Shown here: piece by piece, positions 45,969 to 54,901 of the stretch
Layout of the letters: every line of letters starts with the position of its first letter
Position numbering within the stretch: the stretch's first letter is position 1
Origin: Actinacidiphila acidipaludis
GTDB lineage: Bacteria > Actinomycetota > Actinomycetes > Streptomycetales > Streptomycetaceae
Length of the DNA stretch: 64,000 nt
Reading direction: 5' to 3'
Assembly: GCF_019890725.1 (NCBI RefSeq)
Contig: NZ_JAINZZ010000019.1
Location: forward strand, 1-64,000
The notes under the pieces: generated by a model
What the model was told of the DNA's origin: nothing
Databases searched by the model: none
Seen by the model: only the letters and a program-made list of their open reading frames with translations
Made by a program: the position numbers and the translations under genes

Positions 45969-48020
45969 TCAGCCGGTGATGAGGGCAGGGTCGCTGACTC
46001 CCGGCCGGCCGTTCTCCACGTGCCCGGCGAAGCGGCGCAGGAAGGCCGCGTCGTGGTCCGAGGTCACGGTCAGGTCGTACCAGCGGCCGCTGTGGCCCAG
46101 GTCCAGGGTGTGCGTCCCGCGCCGCCCGGCACGGACGGTGAAGGTCTCCTTGCTGCCGTCGTAGGCGTTGCGGACGGTCAGCCGCACGTCGGCGTGGCCC
46201 GCGTTGGCCAGGGTCAGCTCGATCCGCCCGGACGCCTCGTGGCGGGCTGTCACCTCGGGCCCGTTCTTGGCCACCGAGCCCGCGAAGGAGCGCAGGAAGC
46301 CGTTGGGGCCGTGCACGGTCAGCTCGTAGGCGCCGCCGGTGGCCGCGGTGTCCCAGCTGCCGGAGATCTTCTTGCCGGCCTCCGTGGTGTACGTCCAGGG
46401 TCCGTCGGTGCGGTTGCCCGCGGTGACGTGGAAGGCCGCGCCCGCCGCGACACCGCCGCCGAAGGTGACCGTGACGGTGCCGTGGGACGCGCTCACGGCC
46501 GCGTCGGCAAGCGGCGCGTACCGCAGCGGCCGGGTGGGCCGGGAGCCCTTCTCCTGCTTGGGCAGCACCGGGTTGGCCGGCGGCACGGGGACGTAGCTGG
46601 GGTGCCGCTGGTCGTCGGTGGGCCGGTAGGCGTCGGTGCCGGGCAGGTGGGCCGGCTTGTCGTGCTGCAGGCCGAAGTCGAAGGCCGAGGTGAGGTCGCC
46701 GCACACCGCGCGGCGCCAGGCCGAGATGTTGGGCTCGTGCACGCCGAACCGGCGCTCCATGAACCGCAGGATCGAGGTGTGGTCGAAGGTCTCGGAGCAC
46801 ACGTAACCACCGGTGCTCCAGGGCGAGATGACGATCATCGGGACGCGCTGCCCGAGCCCGTAGGGGCCGGCCGCGTACGTCGCGTCGCCCGCGAAGAGCT
46901 CGCCGTCGGTGCTCACCGTCGACGCGCCGCGGCCGGCGGCCGGCGCGTACGGCGGCACGAGGTGGTCGAAGTAGCCGTCGTTCTCGTCGTAGGTGAGGAA
47001 CAGCGCGGTCCTGCTCCACACCTCGGGGTTGGAGGTGAGCGCGTCCAGCACCTGCGAGACGTACCAGGCGCCGTAGTTGGCGGGCCAGTTGGGGTGCTCG
47101 GAGAACGCCTCGGGGGCGGCGATCCAGGAGATCTCCGGCAGCCTGCCGGCCTTCACGTCGGCGCGCAGCTCGTCGAAGAAGCCGTCGCCCGCGGCGGCGT
47201 CGGTGCCGGTGCGGGCCTTGTCGTAGAGGGCGTCGCCGGGCTTGGCGTTGCGGTAGTTGTCGAAGTACAGCAGCGAGTTGTCGCCGTAGTTGCCGCGGTA
47301 GGCGTCCTCGATCCAGCCCCAGGAGTGGGCCGCGTCCAGGCCGTCGCCGACGTCCTGGTAGATCTTCCAGGACACCCCGGCCTTCTCCAGCCGCTCCGGG
47401 TAGGTCGTCCAGGCGTAGCCCGCCTCGTCGTTGCCGAGCACCGGGCCCTTGCCCTGGCCGTCGTTGCCGGTGTAGCCGGACCACATGTAGTAGCGGTTCG
47501 GGTCCGTGGCGCCGATGAACGAGCAGTGGTAGGCATCGCAGATGGTGAAGGCGTCGGCCAGCGCGTAGTGGAACGGGATGTCGTCCCGCGTGAGGTGCGC
47601 CATCGTGCCGGTGCCCTTGGCGGGGATCCAGCGGTCGTACTTGCCGCCGTTGAAGGCCTTGTGGCCGCCGATCCAGTCGTGGTTGAGGCCCTCGATGAAC
47701 TGCATGCCGAGGTCCTCGGCGTCGGGGTGGTACGGCAGGACGTCCTTGGTGCCGTCGCTCTGGTGCCACACCGACTTGCCCGAGTCCAGGGTCACCGGGC
47801 GCGGGTCGCCGAAGCCCCGCACCCCGCGCAGGGCCCCGAAGTAGTGGTCGAACGACCGGTTCTCCTGCATCAGGACGACGATGTGGTCGACGTCCTTCAG
47901 CGAACCGGTGCGGCGGCTGGCCGGGATGGCGGCGGCGCGGGCGATGCTCTGGGACAGGGCCGAGAAGCCCGCGGTGGCGCCGGCGATCTGGAGGAATCGC
48001 CGGCGGTTGAGCTCGGACAT
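45969..48020 (-). CDS. Non-haemolytic-type phospholipase C, Tat-exported
   Basis: Secreted phosphocholine-preferring phospholipase C (phosphoesterase family), 683 residues. The twin-arginine signal is NRRRFLQIAGATAGFSAL. The catalytic domain starts DHIVVLMQENRSFDHYFGAL, the E-N-R-S-F-D-H signature with metal-binding Glu and Asn, and includes GHKAFNGGKYD, TICDAYHCSFIGATDPNRYY (parts), FLTYDENDGYFDHLVPP and VISPWSTGGYV. Two C-terminal immunoglobulin-like domains (about 520-680) are the usual PLC-C modules. It cleaves phosphatidylcholine to release phosphocholine. Divergent from a phosphatase gene. Confidence 0.95.
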   Translation of the reverse strand: MSELNRRRFLQIAGATAGFSALSQSIARAAAIPASRRTGSLKDVDHIVVLMQENRSFDHYFGALRGVRGFGDPRPVTLDSGKSVWHQSDGTKDVLPYHPDAEDLGMQFIEGLNHDWIGGHKAFNGGKYDRWIPAKGTGTMAHLTRDDIPFHYALADAFTICDAYHCSFIGATDPNRYYMWSGYTGNDGQGKGPVLGNDEAGYAWTTYPERLEKAGVSWKIYQDVGDGLDAAHSWGWIEDAYRGNYGDNSLLYFDNYRNAKPGDALYDKARTGTDAAAGDGFFDELRADVKAGRLPEISWIAAPEAFSEHPNWPANYGAWYVSQVLDALTSNPEVWSRTALFLTYDENDGYFDHLVPPYAPAAGRGASTVSTDGELFAGDATYAAGPYGLGQRVPMIVISPWSTGGYVCSETFDHTSILRFMERRFGVHEPNISAWRRAVCGDLTSAFDFGLQHDKPAHLPGTDAYRPTDDQRHPSYVPVPPANPVLPKQEKGSRPTRPLRYAPLADAAVSASHGTVTVTFGGGVAAGAAFHVTAGNRTDGPWTYTTEAGKKISGSWDTAATGGAYELTVHGPNGFLRSFAGSVAKNGPEVTARHEASGRIELTLANAGHADVRLTVRNAYDGSKETFTVRAGRRGTHTLDLGHSGRWYDLTVTSDHDAAFLRRFAGHVENGRPGVSDPALITG

Positions 48021-48254
48021 GACTGACCAGCCTCTTCGCGTGGTGGGTACCGGAGTCGGTGGTCCCAAGAGCAGCGACAGCAGGCGACCGGCCGGTGTCC
48101 GCGGGATGACGCGGCGCGGTACGCGTCGCGAACAGCCCCGGCCGGTACGGGCGTTGGTGCCGCGCCCGCCCGCCGGGGCCGCGTCCGCGCGGTCACACGG
48201 CGTTCCGACGCCGGGCGGACAGGCGGCGTTCAACCGGCCGTCGCCGGGGGGCGG

Positions 48255-48276
48255 GAGTCTTCACGGGTTCTCACAC
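48255..48276. promoter_or_regulatory. Possible PhoP (PHO) box
   Basis: Two adjacent 11-bp units, GAGTCTTCACG and GGTTCTCACAC, resemble the GTTCACC-type repeats bound by PhoP in Streptomyces, and lie 31 bases before the phosphatase ATG. The match is partial and an additional GTTCAACC at 48229 is out of phase. Held at low confidence. Confidence 0.3.
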
Positions 48277-48306
48277 CCCGCACCGCCCTTGCACCGAGGA
48301 GCAACG

Positions 48307-49923
48307 ATGGTCGCACAGATGGACACCCCGGAGCCGTCCGGGAACCCGCAGCCGGGTGACCGCCTGAGCCGCCGCACGGCCGTCGGCCTGCTCGGCACCG
48401 CCGGCGTGGGCGCGGTCGCCGCGCCGCTGCTGACGGCGGGCACCGCCGCCGCCGAGCCGGCCGCCGCCGCACCCGCCTTCCTTCCCTCGCCGGACACCGG
48501 CGGCGCCCCTCCCGTGCAGGGCCTGCACCTGACCTTCGGCAAGGACCCGGCCACCCAGATGGTCGTGTCGTGGATCACCGACGGGCCGGTCAAGCGCCCG
48601 CGGGTGCTGTACGGCACGCTGGGGCACGGCCTGGGGTCCGGCGCCGAGGCCCGCACCCGTACGTACACCGACGGCAAGTCGGGCCGCACCGTGTACGTCC
48701 ACCACGCGGCGCTGTCCCGGCTGACCCCGGGCACGGACTACCTGTACCTGGTGTCGCACGACGGGGCGACCCCGGACAGCGGCACGTTCCGGACCGCGCC
48801 GCGCGGCCGGCAGCCGCTGACCTTCACGAGCTTCGGCGACCAGTCGGCGCCGCAGGTGACCTGGACGGCGGCCGGCGCGGTGGGCCTGGACGCCAACTCC
48901 ACGCCCGCCACCAAGGACATCGTCACCGGTGTCGAGCAGGTCGCGCCGCTGTTCCACCTGCTCAACGGCGACCTGTGCTACGCCAACCTGGACGTCGACC
49001 GGGTGCGGACCTGGAACAACTTCTTCACCAACAACACGCGTTCGGCGCGCTTCCGCCCCTGGATGCCGGCGGCCGGCAACCACGAGATCGAGAGCGGCAA
49101 CGGCCCGATCGGCCTGGGCGCCTACCAGACCTACTTCGAGCTGCCGTCGACCGAGACGGACGACGAACTCGCGGGCCTGTGGTACGCGTTCACCGCCGGC
49201 TCGGTGCGGGTGATCGTGCTGCAGAACGACGACAACGCCCTGCAGGACGGCGGCGACGTCTACATCAGCGGCTACTCCGGCGGCCGCCAGCTCGCCTTCC
49301 TGGAGCGGGAGCTGAAGGCGGCGCGCGCGGACCGCGACGTCGACTGGGTGGTCGTCGCCATGCACCAGGTGATGATCTCCTCCTCCGACGCCAACGGCGC
49401 CGACCTCGGCCTGCGCGCCAAGTACGGCCCGCTGTTCGACCGTTACGGTGTGGACCTGGTGGTCTGCGGTCACGAGCACAACTACGAGCGGTCGCTCGCG
49501 GTGCGCGGCGTCGTCAGCGGCAGCGAGACCCTCACGCCGAACCCGGCGTCCACCCGCACCGACGACATCGACACGGGCCTCGGCACCGTGCACATGGTGC
49601 TCGGCGGCGGTGGCGTCTCGGGCACCACCAACCAGGCGTTCTTCAAGGACGGCACCGCCAAGGTGATCACGGCGGTGTCGGCGGCCCCCGGGTCCAACGG
49701 CAAGCGCACCTCGACCTACGTCAAGGAGGAGGCCGTCTGGACCGGCGTGCGGGACATCGACCACCCGTACGGCTTCGCGGCGTTCACCGTCGACCCGGGC
49801 CGCTTCCCCGGCGACACCACCCGCATCCACGTCACCTACTACAACGTCAACAAGCCCAACGGCGAGCTGACCGTCTTCGAGCAGTTCACGCTGCACCGCA
49901 AGCGGTCGGACGGCCACCGCTAG
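48307..49923 (+). CDS. Purple acid phosphatase-like metallophosphoesterase, Tat-exported
   Basis: Secreted phosphatase of 538 residues. RLSRRTAVGLLGTAGVGAVA is the twin-arginine signal. A fibronectin-III-like N-terminal domain (MVVSWITDGPVKRPRVLYG) is followed by the metallophosphoesterase core: FTSFGDQS, LNGDLCYANLD, MPAAGNHE, VVVAMHQVM and VVCGHEHNYERS, supplying the usual Asp, Asn and His metal ligands. Removes phosphate from extracellular esters. GAGGAG is close to the ATG. It is divergent from the phospholipase C gene, so the pair would release and dephosphorylate phospholipid head groups. Confidence 0.92.
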   Translation: MVAQMDTPEPSGNPQPGDRLSRRTAVGLLGTAGVGAVAAPLLTAGTAAAEPAAAAPAFLPSPDTGGAPPVQGLHLTFGKDPATQMVVSWITDGPVKRPRVLYGTLGHGLGSGAEARTRTYTDGKSGRTVYVHHAALSRLTPGTDYLYLVSHDGATPDSGTFRTAPRGRQPLTFTSFGDQSAPQVTWTAAGAVGLDANSTPATKDIVTGVEQVAPLFHLLNGDLCYANLDVDRVRTWNNFFTNNTRSARFRPWMPAAGNHEIESGNGPIGLGAYQTYFELPSTETDDELAGLWYAFTAGSVRVIVLQNDDNALQDGGDVYISGYSGGRQLAFLERELKAARADRDVDWVVVAMHQVMISSSDANGADLGLRAKYGPLFDRYGVDLVVCGHEHNYERSLAVRGVVSGSETLTPNPASTRTDDIDTGLGTVHMVLGGGGVSGTTNQAFFKDGTAKVITAVSAAPGSNGKRTSTYVKEEAVWTGVRDIDHPYGFAAFTVDPGRFPGDTTRIHVTYYNVNKPNGELTVFEQFTLHRKRSDGHR

Positions 49924-49944
49924 ACGGCGGTGGAGGCATCCGGG

Positions 49945-49981
49945 ACCGGGCGGAGTCGCGTGGACGCGCGTCACGCCCGGT
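49945..49981 (+). terminator. Hairpin after the phosphatase gene
   Basis: ACCGGGCG (49945-49952) pairs with CGCCCGGT (49974-49981); a smaller CGCG-TGGA-CGCG hairpin lies inside the loop. It follows the phosphatase stop and precedes the next gene, so it probably ends that transcript. Confidence 0.58.
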
Positions 49982-50021
49982 GCCGGGCCGCCCTGTCGGA
50001 GCCTCGGGGCAGGATGGCCGT

Positions 50022-50549
50022 GTGCTGATCAGTCTCGGCGGGCTGCCCGCCACCGGCAAGACGACGCTGGCCCGGGCCGTGGCCCGCGAACTCGGGGCCG
50101 TCCACCTGCGGATCGACACCATCGAGCAGGCCGTGGTCCGCTCCGGCCTGGCCCGGCACCCGGTCGGCCCGGTCGGGTACGCCGTGGGGTACGCGCTGGC
50201 CGAGGACCATCTGCGGCAGGGACTCACCGTGATCGCGGAGTCCGTCAACCCGCTCGCCGTCACCCGTGACGCGTGGCGGGACGTCGCGTCCCGCGCGGGA
50301 GTGCGGCTGCTGGAGGTCGAGACGGTCTGCTCGGACACGTCCGAGCACCGGCGGCGGTCGGCCGAGCGCACCGTCGACATCCCCGGCCTGCCGCTGCCCA
50401 CGTGGGACGACATCACCGGCCGGGAGTACGAGCCGTGGGTCCGCGGCCGTCTCGTCGTCGACACCGCGGTGCGCGACGTGGGGGCGTGCGTGCGGACGAT
50501 CTGCCGGGACGCGCTCAGTCCGCCCGACCGCCCGCCGTCGGCAGGGTGA
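50022..50549 (+). CDS. P-loop ATPase / kinase-like protein
   Basis: Small P-loop protein, 175 residues, of the AAA_33/chloramphenicol-phosphotransferase-like class. The Walker A is GGLPATGKTTLARAVA, followed by HLRIDTIEQAV (substrate or magnesium Asp), IAESVNPLAVTRDAWRDVA and a lid segment SEHRRRSAERT. The start is GTG (VLISLGG). The last 35 bases overlap the 3' end of the histidine kinase gene on the other strand. Substrate unknown; no toxin-antitoxin partner is adjacent. Confidence 0.82.
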   Translation: MLISLGGLPATGKTTLARAVARELGAVHLRIDTIEQAVVRSGLARHPVGPVGYAVGYALAEDHLRQGLTVIAESVNPLAVTRDAWRDVASRAGVRLLEVETVCSDTSEHRRRSAERTVDIPGLPLPTWDDITGREYEPWVRGRLVVDTAVRDVGACVRTICRDALSPPDRPPSAG

Positions 50550-52035
50550 CGGTGAAGGTGGTCTCGCCGGGGCGGCTGACGACGGCCGCGGTGCCGCCGT
50601 GTGCCGCGGCCACGGCGGTGACGATGGACAGCCCCAGCCCCGCGCCGTGTCCGCTGCGGGTCTGCGGCGCCCGGGTGAAGCGTTCGAAGACCGTCGCGCG
50701 CAGCGCCTCCGGGATGCCCGGACCGTCGTCGATGACCGCCATCTCGGTGTCCTGCGCGGTCTGCCGCAGCCGCACGGTGACGCGGGTGCCCTTGGGGGTG
50801 TGCCCGCGCGCGTTCGCCAGCAGGTTGGCGGCGATCTGGTGCAGGCGGTGGCCGTCACCGGTCACCGCGACGGGCTCCTCGGGCAGGTCCAGGTTCCACA
50901 GGTGGCCGGGTCCGGCGGCGCGCGCGTCGTCGACGGCGTCCAGCACCAGGCGCGTCAGGTCGACGGTCTCGCGAGCGAGCGGCCGCCCGGCGTCCAGCCG
51001 GGCCAGCAGCAGCAGGTCGTCGACCATGCCCGTCATCCGCGCGGACTCCGCGGCGATGCGGTCCAGCGCCCGGCTCACCCCGGCCGGGACGGGTTCGGGG
51101 TGCCGCAGGGCCAGCTCCGCGTGCCCGCGGATCGCCGCGACCGGGGTGCGCAGCTCGTGGCTGGCGTCCGCCGCGAACCGCCGCAGCCGCTCCTCGCCCG
51201 CCTGCCGCTTGGCCAGTGCGCCCTCCACGTGCCCGAGCATGCGGTTGAGCGCGGCGCCCACCTGGCCGACCTCGGTCCGCGGGTCGGTGTCCGCGTCGGG
51301 CACCCGGTCGGGCAGGGTCACCGCGCCGCTGTCGAGCGGGAGGGCGGTGACGGACGCGGCGGTCGTCGCGACCCGGCGCAGCGGCCGCAGCGACCAGCGC
51401 ACCCAGAACGCGCCGGCGGCCCCGGCGACCACCAGCGCGCCGCCGAACACCGCGGCCTCGACCGCGATGAGCCGGTGCGCGGCGTCCTCGACGCCGCTCA
51501 GCGGCATACCGGTGACCAGGACGTCGCCGTCGTCCCCGTCGACGGCGCTCACCCGGTAGTCGCCGAGCACCGTGAGGTCCAGGGCGTGGCAGTGCCCGTC
51601 CACCGGGATCGCGGCGATCGCGGACCGGTCGGCCGCGGTCAGCGTGACGGTGGTGTCGGCGCCGGACCGGACCACGGCCGCGCCGGTGACCGTGCCGTGC
51701 AGCAGCCGGGCCCCGAAGGTGCCGGGCGCCTGACGGCGGGTGTCGACGTGGGCGTTGTCCCCGTCCGGCTCCTTGCCCCCCGCCGCGTGGTCCGGGTGCT
51801 CCAGGCTGGCGGGGAAGCGGCCGCCGGCCTCGGCGAGCTGCTGGTCGACCCGCTCGGTGAGGAAGGCACGCAGCCCGAGGACCGCGGCGATGCCGACGGC
51901 GGCACAGCTGACCGCGAGCAGCACCACGAGCCCGCAGGTCAGCCGGGCCCGCAGCGTCCGGGGCAGCAGGGCCCGGGGGGACGGGAGGCGCCGGAACGCC
52001 GCCCGGGGCCGGGGCCGCGGCGGCCGCGCCGTCAC
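50515..52035 (-). CDS. Sensor histidine kinase
   Basis: Membrane-bound sensor of the EnvZ/BaeS type, 506 residues. Two membrane helices (about 33-57 and 198-220) flank an extracellular sensor of about 140 residues. A HAMP linker (WSLRPLRRVATTA) leads to the phosphoacceptor region RRFAADASHELRTPVAAIRG, with His293, then the N-box IAANLLANARGH, DDGPGIP and GHGAGLGLSIV. The GTG start overlaps the response-regulator stop (GTGA). The 3' end overlaps the convergent kinase-like gene by 35 bases. The pair is divergent from the flavin electron-transfer genes it may regulate. Confidence 0.93.
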   Translation of the reverse strand: MTARPPRPRPRAAFRRLPSPRALLPRTLRARLTCGLVVLLAVSCAAVGIAAVLGLRAFLTERVDQQLAEAGGRFPASLEHPDHAAGGKEPDGDNAHVDTRRQAPGTFGARLLHGTVTGAAVVRSGADTTVTLTAADRSAIAAIPVDGHCHALDLTVLGDYRVSAVDGDDGDVLVTGMPLSGVEDAAHRLIAVEAAVFGGALVVAGAAGAFWVRWSLRPLRRVATTAASVTALPLDSGAVTLPDRVPDADTDPRTEVGQVGAALNRMLGHVEGALAKRQAGEERLRRFAADASHELRTPVAAIRGHAELALRHPEPVPAGVSRALDRIAAESARMTGMVDDLLLLARLDAGRPLARETVDLTRLVLDAVDDARAAGPGHLWNLDLPEEPVAVTGDGHRLHQIAANLLANARGHTPKGTRVTVRLRQTAQDTEMAVIDDGPGIPEALRATVFERFTRAPQTRSGHGAGLGLSIVTAVAAAHGGTAAVVSRPGETTFTVTLPTAGGRAD

Positions 52036-52763
52036 CACGGCGCCGCCTTCAGCAGGTAGCCCGCGCCGCGCACCGTGTGGATCATCGGCTCGCGCCCGGC
52101 GTCGATCTTGCGCCGCAGATAGGAGATGTAGAGCTCGACCACGTGGGCCTGCCCGCCGAAGTCGTACGACCAGACGTGGTCGAGGATCTGCGTCTTGCTG
52201 AGCACCCGCCTGGGGTTGCGCATGAGGTAGCGGAGCAGCTCGAACTCGGTCGGGGAGAGCTCGACCACCTCGCCGCCGCGCGTCACCTCGCGCGCGTCCT
52301 CGTCCATCACCAGGTCGCCGACGGTGAGGACGGCGGCGTCGCCGCGGGCCCGGGTCATGCCCGCCCGGCGCAGCAGCCCCCGCAGCCGGGCCAGCACCTC
52401 CTCCAGGCTGAACGGCTTGGTGACGTAGTCGTCGCCGCCCGCGGTGATGCCGGCGATGCGGTCCTCCACGGAGTCGCGCGCGGTGAGGAAGAGCACACAC
52501 ACGTCCGGCTGGCCCGCGCGCAGCTCGCGCAGCACCGCGAGCCCGTCGCCGTCGGGCAGCATCACGTCGAGCACGACGGCATCGGGCCGGAACGACCGGG
52601 CCTCGGCGACGGCCGTGGCGACGTCGCCGGCCGTGCGCACCTGCCAGCCCTCGTAGCCGAGGACGCCCGCCAGCACTTCGGCGAGGTCGGGCTCGTCGTC
52701 GACGACCAGGACGCGGACCGGGGTGCCGTCCGGATGGGCCAGGGGGTGGGGGCTGCTGTTCAT
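52032..52763 (-). CDS. OmpR/PhoB-type response regulator
   Basis: 243 residues. The receiver domain has VRVLVVDDEPDLAE, phosphoacceptor Asp66 in VVLDVMLPDGDG, LFLTARDSVEDRI (Thr switch) and YVTKPFSLEEVLARL (invariant Lys). The C-terminal winged helix (LSPTEFELLRYLMRNPRRVLSKTQILDHVW in parts, VVELYISYLRRKID, HTVRGAGYLLK) is the OmpR DNA-binding domain. The start MNSSPHPLAHP has GGAGG four bases upstream; an in-frame ATG 33 bases earlier lacks one. First gene of the two-component operon, divergent from the ferric-reductase-like gene 160 bp away. Confidence 0.95.
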   Translation of the reverse strand: MNSSPHPLAHPDGTPVRVLVVDDEPDLAEVLAGVLGYEGWQVRTAGDVATAVAEARSFRPDAVVLDVMLPDGDGLAVLRELRAGQPDVCVLFLTARDSVEDRIAGITAGGDDYVTKPFSLEEVLARLRGLLRRAGMTRARGDAAVLTVGDLVMDEDAREVTRGGEVVELSPTEFELLRYLMRNPRRVLSKTQILDHVWSYDFGGQAHVVELYISYLRRKIDAGREPMIHTVRGAGYLLKAAPW

Positions 52764-52923
52764 GGTGCCTCCAGCATCCATGACGAGCCTCACCACCGGG
52801 GCACCGGTGCCTCTGGATCAGCTGTGAATGTCCGGCGTTCGGGACCGTTCAGAGCTCGCTCAGAGGTTTCCCCCGCACAGTGGCGGACGGACGCCCTCGA
52901 AGGGCCACGAAAGGAACCTCCGC

Positions 52924-54291
52924 ATGAGCACCGCTTCTCCCCCGCGCACGGCCCGGCACGCGGCCGCCGCCCCCACCGGCCGGCGCTCCCCCGCAGCGAC
53001 GGTGCTGGCCCTGGGCTGGCTGGGGGCGGCGGTCGTGGTGGGCCTGTGGTGGCAGGACACGGGGTCCGTCGTCGGCACGGCGGACTGGCTGATCGGCGCG
53101 GGCCGGATCGCCGGGCTGCTGTCCGGCTACTGCTGCGCGCTGCTGGTCCTGCTGATGGCGCGGATCCCGACGCTGGAGCAGGGAGTGGGCAGTGACCGGG
53201 TGGCGCGCTGGCACGCGATGGCGGGCCGCTACACGGTCTGTCTGCTGGTGGCCCACATCACGCTGGTGCTGTGGGGCTACGCGGTGCAGGCGCACAGCGG
53301 CGTGGTCGGCGAGGCGTGGACGGTCGCCTTCACCTATCCGGACATGATCAAGGGGACGATCGGCGGGCTGCTGCTGCTCGTCGTGGGCGCGGTGTCGGTG
53401 CGGGCGGTGCGCCGCAAGGTCCGCTACGAGACCTGGTACTACCTGCATCTGCTGACCTACGTGGCGATCTTCCTGGCGTTCTGGCACCAGCTCGCGCTCG
53501 GCGCGGAGTTCGCGGGCAACGAGCCGGCCCGGGTGCTGTGGTACGCGCTGTACCTGTCGGCCGCCGCGGCGGTGCTGTGGTTCCGGCTGCTGGTCCCGCT
53601 GCGGCAGAACCTGCGGCACGGGCTGCGGGTGCACACGGTGGTGCGGGAGTCGCCGGACGTGGTGTCGGTGGTGGTGCGCGGCGAGCGGCTGCCGGAGCTC
53701 GCGGCCCGGCCGGGCCAGTTCTTCCGCTGGCGGTTCCTGGCACCGGGGCTGTGGTGGACGGCGAGCCCGTACTCCCTCTCGGCGGCGCCGCGGCCCGGCA
53801 TGCTGCGGATCACGGTGAAGGAGGTCGGTGCGCACAGCGCCGCCCTGGCCCGGCTGCGGCCCGGGACGCGGATCTGGGCGGAGGGTCCCTACGGGGCGCT
53901 GACCGCCGATCGGCGGACGCGGCAGAAGGTGCTGCTGCTGGCCGGCGGCGTCGGGGTGACCCCGCTGCGGGCGCTCTTCGAGTCGCTGCCGGCCCGGCCC
54001 GGCGACCTCACGCTGATCTACCGGGCCCGGTCGGAGGCGGATCTCGCGCTGCGCGACGAGCTGGAGTCGATCGCGGCGGCCCGCGGCGCCCGGCTGCAGT
54101 TCGCGCTGAACACCCCGGACGGCCGCCGTCCCGTGCTGACCGCGCGGGGCCTGCGGGCCGCGCTGCCGGACATCGAGCTCCACGACGTGTACCTGTGCGG
54201 GCCGCCCGGGCTGATGCGGATGGCCTACGACGCCCTGCGGGAAGCGGGCGTGCCCTCCTCCCGTATCCACCACGAGTCCTTCGAACTGTGA
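52924..54291 (+). CDS. Ferric-reductase-like transmembrane flavocytochrome
   Basis: Membrane oxidoreductase, 455 residues. The N-terminal half has about six membrane helices with paired histidines in RWHAMAGRYTV, LVAHITLVLWG, YYLHLLTY and FWHQLALG, suiting two haems as in ferric reductases and NADPH oxidases. The C-terminal half is a ferredoxin-reductase-like module: PGQFFRWRF, YSLSAAP for FAD, LLLAGGVGVTPLRALFE and YLCGPPGLMRMAYDALRE for NAD(P)H. Electrons would pass from cytoplasmic NAD(P)H through FAD and haem outward. AAAGGA precedes the ATG. Followed 10 bp later by the FMN-binding protein gene. Confidence 0.93.
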   Translation: MSTASPPRTARHAAAAPTGRRSPAATVLALGWLGAAVVVGLWWQDTGSVVGTADWLIGAGRIAGLLSGYCCALLVLLMARIPTLEQGVGSDRVARWHAMAGRYTVCLLVAHITLVLWGYAVQAHSGVVGEAWTVAFTYPDMIKGTIGGLLLLVVGAVSVRAVRRKVRYETWYYLHLLTYVAIFLAFWHQLALGAEFAGNEPARVLWYALYLSAAAAVLWFRLLVPLRQNLRHGLRVHTVVRESPDVVSVVVRGERLPELAARPGQFFRWRFLAPGLWWTASPYSLSAAPRPGMLRITVKEVGAHSAALARLRPGTRIWAEGPYGALTADRRTRQKVLLLAGGVGVTPLRALFESLPARPGDLTLIYRARSEADLALRDELESIAAARGARLQFALNTPDGRRPVLTARGLRAALPDIELHDVYLCGPPGLMRMAYDALREAGVPSSRIHHESFEL

Positions 54292-54301
54292 GGGTCCGAC
54301 G

Positions 54302-54868
54302 ATGAGCGCACTTCCCTCCCGCCCCCTGCGGCGGATCGTCCTGACGACCGTCTCCACGGTCGCCGGCGGTCTGGTGCTGCTGGCACTCAAGCCGCACGCC
54401 ACCGTGGGCGCCCTGTCCCCGGCGGAGGCGGGGTCGGCGCCCGGGCCGACCGCGACGGGCTCGCCGTCCGGCGGCACCGGCACGGGGCCGTCCTCCGGGA
54501 CGTCCGGTTCAGCCGGATCGTCCTCGGGCGGGGCGTCCGCGTCGCCGTCGCCCTCGTCGGGCTCCAAGAGCGGGGGCTCGTCGTCCACCGCGAAGCGGAC
54601 CGTGGACGGCGACACGATCCAGACCCGTTACGGTCCGGTCCAGTTGCGGATCACCCTGACCGGCGGCCGGATCACCGCGGTGAACGCCGTCCAGTTGCCG
54701 CAGGACAACCCGCGCGACAGCGAGATCTCCGGCTTCGCGGTGCCGCAGCTCACCCAGGAGACGCTGTCGGCGCAGAGCGCCCGGATCGACTCCGTGTCCG
54801 GCGCGACCTACACGAGCGAGGGCTATGTGCAGTCGCTGCAGAGCGCGCTCGACAAGGCCGGACTCTGA
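54302..54868 (+). CDS. Exported FMN-binding domain protein
   Basis: 188 residues. An N-terminal helix (LRRIVLTTVSTVAGGLVLLALKP in part) anchors or exports it, and a Ser/Gly/Thr/Pro-rich linker of 60 residues spans the envelope. The C-terminal FMN-binding domain (QTRYGPVQLRITLTGGRITAVNAV in parts) ends with DSVSGATYTSEGYVQSL, where Thr169 of the S-G-A-T motif is the site at which ApbE attaches FMN. It probably accepts electrons from the upstream flavocytochrome and passes them onward. The ApbE gene follows directly. Confidence 0.92.
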   Translation: MSALPSRPLRRIVLTTVSTVAGGLVLLALKPHATVGALSPAEAGSAPGPTATGSPSGGTGTGPSSGTSGSAGSSSGGASASPSPSSGSKSGGSSSTAKRTVDGDTIQTRYGPVQLRITLTGGRITAVNAVQLPQDNPRDSEISGFAVPQLTQETLSAQSARIDSVSGATYTSEGYVQSLQSALDKAGL

Positions 54869-54901
54869 GATGGCGACGGGCACGACGGCGCGGTGGCCGG
54901 C

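Noticed and set aside
50022..50549. Toxin-antitoxin (zeta-toxin-like) reading of the P-loop protein
   Set aside because: The Walker A fits many small kinases, no antitoxin gene is adjacent, and the gene overlaps the kinase gene end to end, so the simpler P-loop kinase call is kept.
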